64,000 nt of DNA from Bifidobacteriaceae bacterium (lineage in GTDB: Bacteria; Actinomycetota; Actinomycetes; Actinomycetales; WQXJ01), in the NCBI GenBank assembly GCA_031267825.1, contig JAIRYJ010000004.1:124001-188000 (forward strand). The letters run 5' to 3'. The position numbers and the translations under genes are program-made. Below the pieces are notes generated by a model. That model was not told the origin of the DNA. It made no database searches and was given only the letters and a program-made list of their open reading frames with translations. This document shows, piece by piece, positions 16,266-24,850 of this stretch. Each line of letters starts with the position of its first letter. Position 1 is the first letter of the stretch.

Positions 16266-17528
16266 TCAATACAGTTTGATGCCGAGCAGGGCGTCAATCG
16301 CCCGGCGCAAATCGGCCGCCGCGTAGGGGCTGCGCTCGCGTGCCAACGGCGCCGCACTGACCCAATGATCGATCGCTGAAATGGCGGCCGGAGCGTTCAG
16401 ATCATCCGCCATTGCCGCCCTGATTTGTGCGATCACTTCAGCCGAAGGCCCTTGCGGCTTGACTGATCCGATCACTTCACGCCAACGGGCCAGCCGAGCT
16501 TCAGCTTGAGCCAGTTCACGGCCCCGCCACTGCCAGTCAGTCTTGTAGTGATGGCTGATCAACGCCAGCCTCAGAGCCGCCGGGCTAGCTCCCCGGCCAA
16601 GCAAATCTGACACGAACACCAAGTTGCCGAGCGACTTTGACATTTTGTGCCCGTCTAAACCGACCATGCCGGTATGCATCGTCAACCGAACTGGTTGTTC
16701 CAGGCCAGACAACGCCCTGGCGTGCGAGGTTGACATCTCATGATGAGGGAACACCAGGTCACTGCCACCACCAACCACATCAATCGGTTGGTCCAGTTCA
16801 CCGGCACCAATCACAGCGCATTCAATATGCCAGCCGGGACGTCCCGGCCCTAAGGTACGCCCATCCCAGGATGGTTCGCCTTGCCGGAAAGCCCGCCACA
16901 ACAACGGATCAAGCGGGTTACGTTTACCGGGCCGGTCAGGGTCACCGCCGCGTTCAGCGAAAAGCCGGAGCTGATGGCTTGAACCAAGGTTCGATAGCGT
17001 GCCAAATAGCGGATCGGCGGCGGTATCGGCGTAAACGTCTCCCAATGCCCCAACTGATTGTCCTGGAACAGCCACCCGGTAAGCCTGACCAATGTCAATC
17101 ATGTGTTCAACGGCCGCCACAATTGCCGGAATTGATTCGACCACGCCACGGTAGAAGTCCGGCGGAATAACCCGCAAAGCAGCCATATCTGACTTGTAAA
17201 GCGCTGTTTGTGAGGCGGCGATCTTGTACCATTCCCGGCCGGTTGCCCTGGCCCGTTCTAGCAACGGATCATCAACATCAGTCAGGCCTTGGGCGTAACG
17301 GACTGAGACTCCAAGGTCACGCCACGCCCTGACTAGCAGGTCAAAAGCCAAATAGGTGAAAGCGTGGCCGAGGTGTGTGGCGTCATATGGTGTCACACCG
17401 CAGACGTAAAGATTGGCCGTTTCGCCTACCACTGAGGGCTGGATCGTCCCGGAAATGTCGTCCTGTATTTGAGGTACGCCACCGGCACCCGGGATAACAC
17501 TGACTATCGGGCCAGTCCAGGAATGCAC
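16266..17528 (-). CDS. mshC: Mycothiol synthesis cysteine ligase
   Basis: Joins cysteine to 1-D-myo-inosityl 2-amino-2-deoxy-alpha-D-glucopyranoside with ATP, the penultimate step of mycothiol synthesis, so the host is a mycothiol producer. The 420-residue protein is a cysteinyl-tRNA synthetase relative with the tRNA-binding domain trimmed. It has the zinc cysteine in YVCGVTPYDATHLGHAF (C43), the HIGH-like HLGH (52-55) and the KMSKS loop in GHKMSKSLGN (~300). MshC rather than CysS is supported by the length and by the N-terminal IQPSVVGETANLYVCGVTPYD context. The GTG start lies 7 nt after TAACCT. Divergent from an aldo/keto reductase. Confidence 0.93.
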   Translation of the reverse strand: MHSWTGPIVSVIPGAGGVPQIQDDISGTIQPSVVGETANLYVCGVTPYDATHLGHAFTYLAFDLLVRAWRDLGVSVRYAQGLTDVDDPLLERARATGREWYKIAASQTALYKSDMAALRVIPPDFYRGVVESIPAIVAAVEHMIDIGQAYRVAVPGQSVGALGDVYADTAADPLFGTLSNLGSSHQLRLFAERGGDPDRPGKRNPLDPLLWRAFRQGEPSWDGRTLGPGRPGWHIECAVIGAGELDQPIDVVGGGSDLVFPHHEMSTSHARALSGLEQPVRLTMHTGMVGLDGHKMSKSLGNLVFVSDLLGRGASPAALRLALISHHYKTDWQWRGRELAQAEARLARWREVIGSVKPQGPSAEVIAQIRAAMADDLNAPAAISAIDHWVSAAPLARERSPYAAADLRRAIDALLGIKLY

Positions 17529-17534
17529 TCCGCT

Positions 17535-17540
17535 AGGTTA
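17535..17540 (-). promoter_or_regulatory. -10 box, leaderless mshC promoter
   Basis: TAACCT on the minus strand, last T 7 nt before the mshC GTG. Confidence 0.45.
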
Positions 17541-17667
17541 CAAGACTACGGGGCGTATTTTTTCAGCCCAGCGACTGTTTTGTTGCCCGATGCCGTCCCA
17601 CGTTCCACGCTGTCAGCTCAGTTCCGCCGGGCCCATCAGGCGCCAGCCTTTTCTGCCTGGCCGAATA

Positions 17668-17673
17668 TAAGCT
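17668..17673 (+). promoter_or_regulatory. -10 box, leaderless
   Basis: TAAGCT within TATAAGCT, 8 nt before the GTG at 17681. Confidence 0.4.
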
Positions 17674-17680
17674 GGCTGTT

Positions 17681-18649
17681 GTGGATTATCGCTATCTTGG
17701 CCGGACCGGACTTCAGGTCTCTTCCCTCGGCCTGGGCACCATGACCTGGGGCCGCGACACTGATGAAATGGACGCGGCTGATCAGTTAGCCGAGTTCACT
17801 GGGGCTGGCGGAACCCTGATTGACACCGCTTCGTCTTATGGCGATGGTGCGGCCGAAGAACTGATCGGTTCTTTATTGCGCCGTGGTCTTGCGCAACGCG
17901 ACGATTTAGTGATTTGTACTAAATCTGGTTCACGCTGGCATGACGGCCATTATTGGACTGATGCTTCACGCGGTAATTTGCTGCGCAATCTTAACTTGTC
18001 GCTGAAGCGGATCGGCACTGACTACGTTGATCTTTGGCTGGTTCAACGCCCAGATCCGGCTGTGCCGCTGGAGGAAACGTTGGGTGCCCTCGATTGGGCA
18101 CTTCGAACTGGCCGGGCCCGCTACGTTGGCTTATCGAATTATTCGGCTTGGGAGTCGACCCGGGCGCACTGCTTGCTTCAAGGTTTGACTGGTGGGTTGG
18201 CTTTGAGCGGTGGGCTGACGGCTGTAGAGGTGGAGTATTCGCTGCTTAATCGCCAATGCGAAGCTGAGCTCCGCCCGGCTGCGGCTGGTCTGGGTTTTGG
18301 CCTGCTGGCCTGGAGCCCGCTTGGCCGTGGTGTGCTGACTGGCAAGTACCGTAACGGTATCCCGGCGGATTCACGGGCGGCATCGTCCCATCTAAGAGGC
18401 TTTGTGGCGCCGTATCTCAACTCGGTGGCGGCTGATATCGCTGATGCTGTAGCGACCGCTGCGGCCGGTTTGGGGGCGGCGCCGTTGGATGTCGCTTTGG
18501 CTTGGGTCCGCGCCCAAGCTGGGGTGGCCTGCGCCATTTTGGGGGCGCGCACACCGGCTCAACTGCATACCGCCTTAGCTGGTGCCAGCCTTGAGCTGCC
18601 CGCCGCCATCAAGGATGCCTTGAACGAGGTCAGTGCACCGGCCGGTTAG
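17681..18649 (+). CDS. Aldo/keto reductase, catalytic His replaced
   Basis: A 322-residue (alpha/beta)8 aldo/keto reductase. The fold motifs are clear: YRYLGRTGLQVSSLGLGTMT, LIDTASSYGDG (Asp and Tyr of the tetrad) and VICTKSG (Lys). Later GLLAWSPLGRGVLTGKY and GARTPAQL make the NADPH pocket. The fourth tetrad residue, normally His in a pattern like LYLIHRPD, is Gln here (DLWLVQRPDP). Reductase activity may therefore be low or changed. Divergent from mshC across 152 bp; a mycothiol link is only positional. Substrate unknown. Confidence 0.85.
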   Translation: MDYRYLGRTGLQVSSLGLGTMTWGRDTDEMDAADQLAEFTGAGGTLIDTASSYGDGAAEELIGSLLRRGLAQRDDLVICTKSGSRWHDGHYWTDASRGNLLRNLNLSLKRIGTDYVDLWLVQRPDPAVPLEETLGALDWALRTGRARYVGLSNYSAWESTRAHCLLQGLTGGLALSGGLTAVEVEYSLLNRQCEAELRPAAAGLGFGLLAWSPLGRGVLTGKYRNGIPADSRAASSHLRGFVAPYLNSVAADIADAVATAAAGLGAAPLDVALAWVRAQAGVACAILGARTPAQLHTALAGASLELPAAIKDALNEVSAPAG

Positions 18650-18729
18650 GCCCGCGAACTGGGGGTGCCGGGCGGCGCCTGGCCCGAGTCAACTCTGGGG
18701 GTGCTAAACCGGCGGCGGCTGGCCCGTCG

Positions 18730-19008
18730 CTAGAACAGTTCCTCGTCTGAATCTTCCCCGCCGAAGTCCTCCTCGTCGAGGTCATCGGCCGTCAGGCCAT
18801 CTTCGTCTTCGTCATAGACCAGAAATGGTGTGTCCGCGCCGTAAGCGTCATAAAGCACATCATCGTAGGCTTCAAAAGCCTCAATTAGCTGGCGGTAGGC
18901 CGCTTCATAGGCCTGGTCCTGATCTCCCCGGCCACTTGCCACGGCTTCAAAGTGGCGTTCGAGGGCTGCGACAAGGCGTTGCAAAGCGGCGCGAGGTTCG
19001 GCGTTCAT
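18730..19008 (-). CDS. Small acidic protein of unknown function
   Basis: A 92-residue protein with an N-terminal helix (RAALQRLVAALERHFEAVAS), a second helix (AYRQLIEAFEAYDDVLYDAYG) and a strongly acidic C-terminal tail rich in Asp and Glu. I recall similar short proteins beside DUF5703 genes in other actinobacteria but can name no function. The ATG at 19008 is chosen because the helical domain begins there; longer alternatives upstream would overlap the divergent DUF5703 gene. Its start is 44 bp from that gene, so both may share a control region. Confidence 0.6.
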   Translation of the reverse strand: MNAEPRAALQRLVAALERHFEAVASGRGDQDQAYEAAYRQLIEAFEAYDDVLYDAYGADTPFLVYDEDEDGLTADDLDEEDFGGEDSDEELF

Positions 19009-19052
19009 AATTTGACCGTACCCGGTTTGCGCGGTCATTACCATTGATTGCG

Positions 19053-19268
19053 ATGAGTGATTCTTGGTTGTCCCGCGGTGGCTCCTATGAGTACCGGGTT
19101 GTGTCTGTTCCAGCCCAGACCTCACCGGCCGCCGCCCATCGGCTAATCGCCGATCAGGCTGAGTATGGCCGTTGGGAGTTGGAACGTTCAGCCCGCTATT
19201 GGGGTGGAGCTAGACGAGTCTGGTTGCGGCGCAAAACGATCCGGGTTCAGTTGACACCTTGGTTATAG
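19053..19268 (+). CDS. DUF5703 family protein
   Basis: A 71-residue protein matching the actinobacterial DUF5703 pattern: YEYRVVSVP strand, AAAHRLIADQAEYGRWELERS helix, then a basic RRVWLRRKTIRVQ strand. Function unknown; the conserved core suggests a small ligand- or protein-binding fold. The ATG at 19053 lies 9 nt after a TACCAT box, consistent with a near-leaderless transcript; a TTG 9 nt earlier is the alternative. Its stop overlaps the end of a frameshifted secreted gene on the other strand. Confidence 0.7.
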   Translation: MSDSWLSRGGSYEYRVVSVPAQTSPAAAHRLIADQAEYGRWELERSARYWGGARRVWLRRKTIRVQLTPWL

Positions 19269-19530
19269 ACCGGTGCGAAGCCCCGGCCTAGGGCCGAAAC
19301 CCACCGCCAACGGTCCGGCCCCATCAACTCCCGGCTCCATTACCCGCAAATCAGCCTGAACCGGCGATTGGTCAACTGTCTTGAATGTGACCGCCATACC
19401 AGCCACCAAAGATGCCGCCCTCGACGGCGCCATAGTTACATCAGCCTGGGCCGGGAGACCCCGCCCCCGCTGAAATCAGCCAAGCGGCCAGGGCTGACCC
19501 AGCCACAAGTACCGAAAAACGTCGACTCAT
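19263..19530 (-). pseudogene. Frameshifted small secreted protein
   Basis: Reading from the ATG at 19530, which has GGAGG 11 nt upstream, gives a good signal peptide (MSRRFSVLVAGSALAAWLIS) that hits a stop after about 30 codons. Shifting by +1 within GGGGTCTCCCGG restores an open frame. It begins PAQADVTMAPSRAASLV, with an AxA signal peptidase site, and runs about 60 residues to a stop at 19263. The total length, 268 nt, is 3n+1, as expected for a single inserted base. The product was probably a short exported protein of unknown function. A sequencing error cannot be excluded. Confidence 0.55.
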
Positions 19531-19632
19531 CTTCTGTCAAACCTCCAAAACACGAGGATCAATCGGGTAAGCCTGCCACTGACTAAGAGAACCAGCCGGC
19601 CGATCAGCGAAACATAACATCCCCCTCTCGGG

Positions 19633-19668
19633 CCGCGCTATCACCCCAGTTCCGGGGTGATAGCGCGG
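19633..19668 (-). terminator. Strong hairpin terminator after GH31 gene
   Basis: CCGCGCTATCACCCC pairs perfectly with GGGGTGATAGCGCGG (15 bp, loop AGTTCC), 114 bp after the glycosidase stop. No U-tract, as is common in high-GC genomes. Confidence 0.7.
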
Positions 19669-19781
19669 AAACCACGAAGCGTCACTCCTAGTTTCGCCAA
19701 CGGTTCGAAGCCTTGACGAACGCGCCGATTACCACCGGCGCAAGCTTTGGGCCGGCCTGTCGGCCCGGTCCGTAAAGTCTG

Positions 19782-21842
19782 TTAGCTCCGGTCGGCGCGT
19801 TCGACCACCGGGATCGACTCAAGAGGCGCTTCCAAGGTGTAGTGCTGACCGCCCGCCAGTTCCTGGCCTTGCCAAACCCAACGCCCACCGTTTGGCAGAT
19901 AAACCTCCCGCTGGCGCGCCCCAGGTCGCGTTACCGGCGCCACCAGGTAGCGGTCTCCCAGCATGAACTGATCCTCAGTCAGCCAAGCGGTCGGGTCATC
20001 TGGGAAATCAACTAGCAGCGGACGCATCGGCGGTAAACCAGTCAGGGACGTCTGGCGGGCGAGGTCCGCTAGGTAAGGACGCAGTGCCTGGCGCCGCCGC
20101 AGCGCCTCAACCAGAATCCCATAAGCCTGGTCACCGAAAGCCCATATCTCGTTCGGGCCGCCAACATCCGCCTGACGGCGTGGTTCGCGGATGCCGTGGA
20201 CCCGCAGCAACGGGCAGTAGACGCCATATTGGAACCAGCGGACGAACAGTTCGCGGTAGTCCGGATCAGACGGGTCGCCACCAAAGAACCCGCCAATGTC
20301 ACTGGTCCACCAAGGCAGACCACTCAAAGCCATCTGCAAACCAACTTTGACTTGGCGGGCCAACGAATCCCAGGTCGCCGGGATGTCACCTGACCAAACC
20401 GCACATCCCAGGCTTTGTTGCCCAAGCCAAGCCGAACGTGACAGTAACAGCACGTCAGGGGCGCCTTCCGCCAAGGCGCGGGCATGATCGAACGGATAAC
20501 GGTTGACCATTTGTTCACCTGGGCCAGCCCAAAACGACAGGTTACGGCTGTTGCCGGGTAGCCGCTCCGGCTCGTCAGCATCAAGCCAAAACATCTTCAC
20601 GCCGACCGCGCGGTAGGCCGCTTCAAGGGCATCCCACAAGGCTGTCCGGGCCGCTGGGTTGGTGGCGTCAATCAGTGCCAGCGGAATCGGTTGGCTGGCT
20701 GGTTTGTCGAACATCATGGTTGGGAAAGCACCACCCTGTTCAGCCGCGACCAGCAGGCCAGCTTCACGCCAAGCTGGGTAGCTGGCCGCCAAAGGCGAAA
20801 CGGTTGGCCAAACAGACACCATCAATTCGCAGCCCAGTTCATGTAACTGACTGATCAGACCAGCCGGGTCCGGGTATTCGGCCGGATCAAAGCCAAAGTC
20901 ACCCATCGCTGTCCAGTGACCGGCATCTGACACCACAACGGACAGAGGTAAACCACGGCGGTGGTATTCCTGAGCCACAGCCAAAATCTCGTCTTGATGG
21001 GTGTAACGCAGGTTGGACTGCCACAGGCCTAAGGCCCAAGCTGGCATGACTGGCGCGTAGCCGGTCAGATCGGCGTAGGTTCGCAACAGGTCAGCCGGGC
21101 TATCACCACAAAAGACCACATAATCCAGCTGGATGGCCTGATCGGCTGTCCAGCGGACCGTCTCAGCCGTGAACTCGGCCCGGCCGGTACCAGGATGATT
21201 CCAGATGAAGCCGTAGCCGCGTGATGAGATGACCACCGGTAGGCAAACCTCGCCGTTGCGTTGCACCAGGTCGAAAGCTTGATCGTTGAGTGACAGATGA
21301 CCGCTAGGGTGCCCGCCCAGGCCGTAGAAGCGTTCCGCGGGCGCCGCTATGAACTCTTGAACCAGTTTGTAAGAACCATCGCCGCGGCCTTCCAGCAGGT
21401 GGCCGGCCGGCCAGGAGAAATGGATCCGGTGTTCGGACAGCAAGGTGGCGTCATCTTTGGTGTCCGTGAAGCTCAATCCCAGTCCTGGTTCCCAGCCAGC
21501 CATCTCCTGCCAGACTTCAAGACGCAGTTGGCCGCAAGTCAACTGGCAGCGCTGGCCCGCCCGCAACACAGTCTCAGGTTCCGGCGGACCAGCCGGGTCA
21601 GCCAAGCCAGTCGAGCGGGTCAGACCAGGCGGACCAGTCGGGTCAATCAAACTAGTCATCCCAGAACCGGTTGGGCTGATTTCAGCGAAGGCTCCGTTAC
21701 CGCCCGGCCTGATTCGGTGCCGACCGAGCCGCAGCCGGATGGCGTTGTGACCCAACGCCTCAGCCAGGAGCACCTCGTGGCCCGCTCTGACCCGGATGGA
21801 CGCCGCGGTACCGCCGTCGGCGGCAGGATCAAGCCCGGTCAC
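19782..21842 (-). CDS. GH31 alpha-glycosidase
   Basis: A 686-residue glycoside hydrolase family 31 enzyme with an N-terminal beta-sandwich, a catalytic TIM barrel and C-terminal beta domains. The nucleophile Asp is in KMFWLDADEPE and the general acid Asp in GCAVWSGDI. ALSGLPWWTSDIGGF and ERFYGLGG are also family hallmarks. Members hydrolyse alpha-glucosides or alpha-xylosides; WLDADEPE-like nucleophile regions occur in both, so the substrate is open. No signal peptide, so it acts inside the cell on imported oligosaccharides. A proline-rich insert lies around residues 60-90. The GTG start is 2 bp after the M20 peptidase gene, with GGAG overlapping it: same operon. Confidence 0.88.
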   Translation of the reverse strand: MTGLDPAADGGTAASIRVRAGHEVLLAEALGHNAIRLRLGRHRIRPGGNGAFAEISPTGSGMTSLIDPTGPPGLTRSTGLADPAGPPEPETVLRAGQRCQLTCGQLRLEVWQEMAGWEPGLGLSFTDTKDDATLLSEHRIHFSWPAGHLLEGRGDGSYKLVQEFIAAPAERFYGLGGHPSGHLSLNDQAFDLVQRNGEVCLPVVISSRGYGFIWNHPGTGRAEFTAETVRWTADQAIQLDYVVFCGDSPADLLRTYADLTGYAPVMPAWALGLWQSNLRYTHQDEILAVAQEYHRRGLPLSVVVSDAGHWTAMGDFGFDPAEYPDPAGLISQLHELGCELMVSVWPTVSPLAASYPAWREAGLLVAAEQGGAFPTMMFDKPASQPIPLALIDATNPAARTALWDALEAAYRAVGVKMFWLDADEPERLPGNSRNLSFWAGPGEQMVNRYPFDHARALAEGAPDVLLLSRSAWLGQQSLGCAVWSGDIPATWDSLARQVKVGLQMALSGLPWWTSDIGGFFGGDPSDPDYRELFVRWFQYGVYCPLLRVHGIREPRRQADVGGPNEIWAFGDQAYGILVEALRRRQALRPYLADLARQTSLTGLPPMRPLLVDFPDDPTAWLTEDQFMLGDRYLVAPVTRPGARQREVYLPNGGRWVWQGQELAGGQHYTLEAPLESIPVVERADRS

Positions 21843-21844
21843 GG

Positions 21845-23155
21845 CTAGCTCCGCAACAAGAAGCTATCAAGCACACCCGCACCCCAGCCGATCGCGTCCA
21901 CCGGGATCCTTTCATCAACGCCATGGAACATGGCGGTGAAATCAAAATCGGTCGGCAAGCGCAACGGCACGAAACCGTAACTGTCGATTCCTAGACGGGA
22001 CAGTCCTTTGCCGTCGGTACCGCCAGCCAGCATGTAAGGCAACACCGGCGCGCCCGGATCAGCTTGCCGCAACGCCGCCCGCATGGCAGCCACCAGCGGC
22101 ACATCAAACGGCGCCTCCAAAGCGGTATCAAGATGAATCGGTTCAAGACTGACATGTGGCCCGGCCAAATCTTTGATCCGCTGGATGGCCGCCTCGGCAT
22201 CTCCTGGCAGGGGCCGCAGATCAACTGTCGCCTCAGCCGTTGATGAAATCACATTAACCTTGTCCCCCACCCGGACAGACGTAACATTCGCCCAACTTGA
22301 GACTGATGCCCCAACAAACCGGCTGGCCGGACCAAGCGCTTCGATTAGCTGTGTGATCGCCTCTGGGTCATCTAAATCTGGTTTCAGACCAGTCAGTTCA
22401 GCCACACCAAGCAACAACTGACGCACCGCCGGGCTGAGGTTCACTGGCCAGTTGTAAGCCGCGATCCGTGACAGGGCCGCGACCAGGTGAGCCGCGGCGT
22501 TGTCGGTGTTGATGGCACTGCCGTGACCTGGGGTTCCCCGGGCGGTTAGGCGCAGCCAAGCGATACCTTTTTCCGCTGTCTGGATCAGGTAGGCGCGCTG
22601 ACCAGCCAGACTGACGGAGAAGCCGCCAACCTCTGAGACCGCTTGAGTGGCACCACGGAACAGTTCTGGGTGATGTTGTGTCATCCAAATTGAGCCGAGG
22701 CGCCCGCCGGCTTCCTCATCAGCGAAGAAAGTCAAAATGATGTCACGCGGTGGGTTGACCGCCCGGCGTTTCCAGGATCCAACCACGGCCAGCATCATGC
22801 CGGCCATGTCTTTCATATCGACCGCGCCACGGCCCCAGATCATGCCATCGCGAATCTCACCCGCGAACGGGTCAGCCTGCCATTCCGCCGGATCGGCTGG
22901 TACAACATCCAAATGGCCGTGCAGAACAAGACCTGGACGCGCCGGATCGGTCCCAGGAATGCGCAGCACAATGGAGCCGCGGCCTGGTTCAGCTTCAAAA
23001 TAGGACGGCTCATAGCCCCAATCCTGCAACCGCCCAATGACGTATTCGCTGGCCAGACGTTCACCTTTGGAGCGGGCGTCACCAGTATTAGTTGTGTCGA
23101 ACCGGATCAGGTCACGTGTTATGGCTGCGGCGTCGCTGGCCATTTGGCTACTCAT
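21845..23155 (-). CDS. M20-family metallopeptidase
   Basis: A 436-residue zinc-dependent amidohydrolase/dipeptidase of the ArgE/DapE/CPG2 group, close in type to mycobacterial Rv2141c. Metal and catalytic residues are visible: LHGHLDVVPAD (~79-89), GRGAVDMKDMAGMM (bridging Asp), TFFADEEAGG (catalytic Glu pair) and a late His in MFHGVDERIP. The dimerisation domain lies in the middle (TARGTPGHGSAINTD). It would trim peptides or N-acyl amino acids in the cytosol. First gene of a two-gene unit with the GH31 enzyme; a TAGCGT box sits 7 nt before its ATG. Confidence 0.9.
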   Translation of the reverse strand: MSSQMASDAAAITRDLIRFDTTNTGDARSKGERLASEYVIGRLQDWGYEPSYFEAEPGRGSIVLRIPGTDPARPGLVLHGHLDVVPADPAEWQADPFAGEIRDGMIWGRGAVDMKDMAGMMLAVVGSWKRRAVNPPRDIILTFFADEEAGGRLGSIWMTQHHPELFRGATQAVSEVGGFSVSLAGQRAYLIQTAEKGIAWLRLTARGTPGHGSAINTDNAAAHLVAALSRIAAYNWPVNLSPAVRQLLLGVAELTGLKPDLDDPEAITQLIEALGPASRFVGASVSSWANVTSVRVGDKVNVISSTAEATVDLRPLPGDAEAAIQRIKDLAGPHVSLEPIHLDTALEAPFDVPLVAAMRAALRQADPGAPVLPYMLAGGTDGKGLSRLGIDSYGFVPLRLPTDFDFTAMFHGVDERIPVDAIGWGAGVLDSFLLRS

Positions 23156-23161
23156 GTACCA

Positions 23162-23167
23162 ACGCTA
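23162..23167 (-). promoter_or_regulatory. -10 box, leaderless M20 promoter
   Basis: TAGCGT on the minus strand, last T 7 nt before the ATG at 23155. Confidence 0.45.
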
Positions 23168-23240
23168 GCTCACGATCAGCCCGTTAACACTCCGCTCGGG
23201 CGTCCGTTATGGACCTAGAGGACCGCCGGATAACGGGTTC

Positions 23241-23846
23241 CTAATCCCACAGCCTGACCCGGCCATCCTCAGTCCAATAGCCGTCATCTTTGGCCAGGTC
23301 CTCAGCCAGAATGGTGCCAATCCAGGCGTCAGCCGGCTGGCCCCGAATGATCACTTGTGAGCGGATCGTGCCTTCAACTTTGAAACCGCAGCGCACCGCC
23401 AGCCGACGCGACGCCCAGTTCCCCACTATGGCTTGCCAAACAACCCGCCTCATCGATAAGTCGTAAATCGCGTGAGCCACCACTGTGTTTAGGGCGTCAG
23501 TCGCCAAACCGCGGCCACGGCAGTCAGCCGCCATCAGAAAACCAACCTCAGCCGAATTGCCGGGTGGTTGTGGCGTCAGCGCGATCCCACCCGCCAAATA
23601 TGGCTTACCGTCACGTCCGGGAATCCGGATGGCCCATTCCCGGGCGTGGTCAAAACCAATACCGTCCCAACCTTTCTGAGCGGTTGAAGTCGTGAAAACG
23701 GCCGCGTCCTCCATCCGGTAGGGCACCGGAACCCTGGTCCAGCGCTGAATCTCAGCGTCCTGGCAGTAATCGAACACGCGTTGGGTATCGGCCGGGCTGA
23801 AAGGCGTCAACTGACAGATCTGCCCGCGCAGAGAATACGGCTCCAT
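23241..23846 (-). CDS. GNAT acetyltransferase, RimJ/RimL type
   Basis: A 201-residue acetyl-CoA transferase. The acetyl-CoA pyrophosphate loop is seen in AADCRGRGLATDALNTVV (~107-124), and NWASRRLAVRCGFKVEGTIR (~143-162) is the RimJ/RimL-type C-terminal signature. Targets in this group are ribosomal protein N-termini, peptides or small amines; none can be picked here. A TAAACT box lies 9 nt before the ATG, so the transcript is nearly leaderless. The gene sits 12 bp from the Nudix-NYN gene, which ends just upstream on the same strand, so it may also be read through from there. Confidence 0.8.
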   Translation of the reverse strand: MEPYSLRGQICQLTPFSPADTQRVFDYCQDAEIQRWTRVPVPYRMEDAAVFTTSTAQKGWDGIGFDHAREWAIRIPGRDGKPYLAGGIALTPQPPGNSAEVGFLMAADCRGRGLATDALNTVVAHAIYDLSMRRVVWQAIVGNWASRRLAVRCGFKVEGTIRSQVIIRGQPADAWIGTILAEDLAKDDGYWTEDGRVRLWD

Positions 23847-23857
23847 GACAGACGAGT

Positions 23858-24850
23858 TTATTCAGTCAGCCTGGCCAGCAACGCCCCCGGCCGCATAATG
23901 CCAGCCCCGGCCTGGTGCAAACGTCTTATCAGACCCTTGTCGGCTGTCACCACATCGACCGGTCCTCGGTTTAGGGCGACCAGACGGCGGGTCTCAGCCA
24001 CGATCTGATCATCGCCCTCACCTGGCGCGTCGATCACCCTGACGTTGGCACCCTGGCCGATTCCCCGCGCCTTGCCCTCAACAATCAGGACAACTTCCGG
24101 ATACCAGCCGGCCGGTTGACCGCCCGCCAAGTTCGCCAGCCCGGCGTTAGTCAGTGGCGGGTTCCGCCGTCTGGTCCCGTCCGGCGGGTTCGGTTCTTGT
24201 CGCCCGATGCCGTCCCCCAAGCCCTCCTCACCGCTGGGTTGACGTCCGGGCAGCACTTCGAGTTGGTCCCGCAACCGCCGGGCCGCCCCGGCCCGGTCAC
24301 GCCACCAACCATCTGGTCGGCTGCCAACCACATTAGCTCCGTCGACCACCAAGACTGCCCGGCGGCCGACCAGTTTCACCAGTTCAGGCCAGATTTGACG
24401 TAAGCCGGGATGTAACTTGTAGCTCACCACCTGATCCAGTTCGACCCACTCCAAGCGTTCAGTTTCCCAGTTCAACTGGCCAACCACTGAATCATTCACG
24501 GCCTCAACGCCGATCGTTGTGTAAGCCCAGCCATGATGGTCAGCGATCACCCACCAGCGCGGCTCAACACTGTCAGGCGTCAAACCGATCTCCTGGCCCG
24601 CCTCACGCAGCGCCGCGGCTAGAGCCGTCTCACCACTTAGCCGGGCACCACCCGGCAAGCCCCAAGTTCCGCCCTGATCTGACCTAGCCGCCCGCAACTG
24701 CAAAAGCACCCGAGTCCCAGAACTGACCAACAATCCGGCCGCACCGAACCGCCCCCAGTGACGCTGACCACAAGCGCATTCAAACCAGCTATCGTCCGGC
24801 GCGGCCGACCCTCCACGCTGTCCGGGTTGTTCAACTGAGTCGGCTGACAT
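23858..24850 (-). CDS. Nudix hydrolase fused to NYN nuclease-like domain
   Basis: A 330-residue two-domain protein. Residues ~20-170 form a Nudix domain with the box GGARLSGETALAAALREAGQ followed by EIGL; the second box Glu is Gln. A CACGQRHWG strand precedes it. Residues ~175-330 are a NYN/PIN-like RNase domain: AVLVVDGANVVGSR holds the first acidic residue, and GEGDDQIVAETRRLV and VDVVTADKGL the rest. They flank a variable linker (~215-265) holding one copy of the 15-mer GCCCGATGCCGTCCC. The pairing suggests clean-up of modified nucleotides or RNA ends. The ATG at 24850 overlaps the phosphatase gene by 20 nt; the frame stays open upstream but is not conserved-looking. Confidence 0.8.
   Translation of the reverse strand: MSADSVEQPGQRGGSAAPDDSWFECACGQRHWGRFGAAGLLVSSGTRVLLQLRAARSDQGGTWGLPGGARLSGETALAAALREAGQEIGLTPDSVEPRWWVIADHHGWAYTTIGVEAVNDSVVGQLNWETERLEWVELDQVVSYKLHPGLRQIWPELVKLVGRRAVLVVDGANVVGSRPDGWWRDRAGAARRLRDQLEVLPGRQPSGEEGLGDGIGRQEPNPPDGTRRRNPPLTNAGLANLAGGQPAGWYPEVVLIVEGKARGIGQGANVRVIDAPGEGDDQIVAETRRLVALNRGPVDVVTADKGLIRRLHQAGAGIMRPGALLARLTE

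Noticed and set aside
18673-18729. Possible terminator between the aldo/keto reductase and the acidic small gene
   Set aside because: Only weak G/C pairings (GCCGGGCGGCGC region); no convincing stem-loop.
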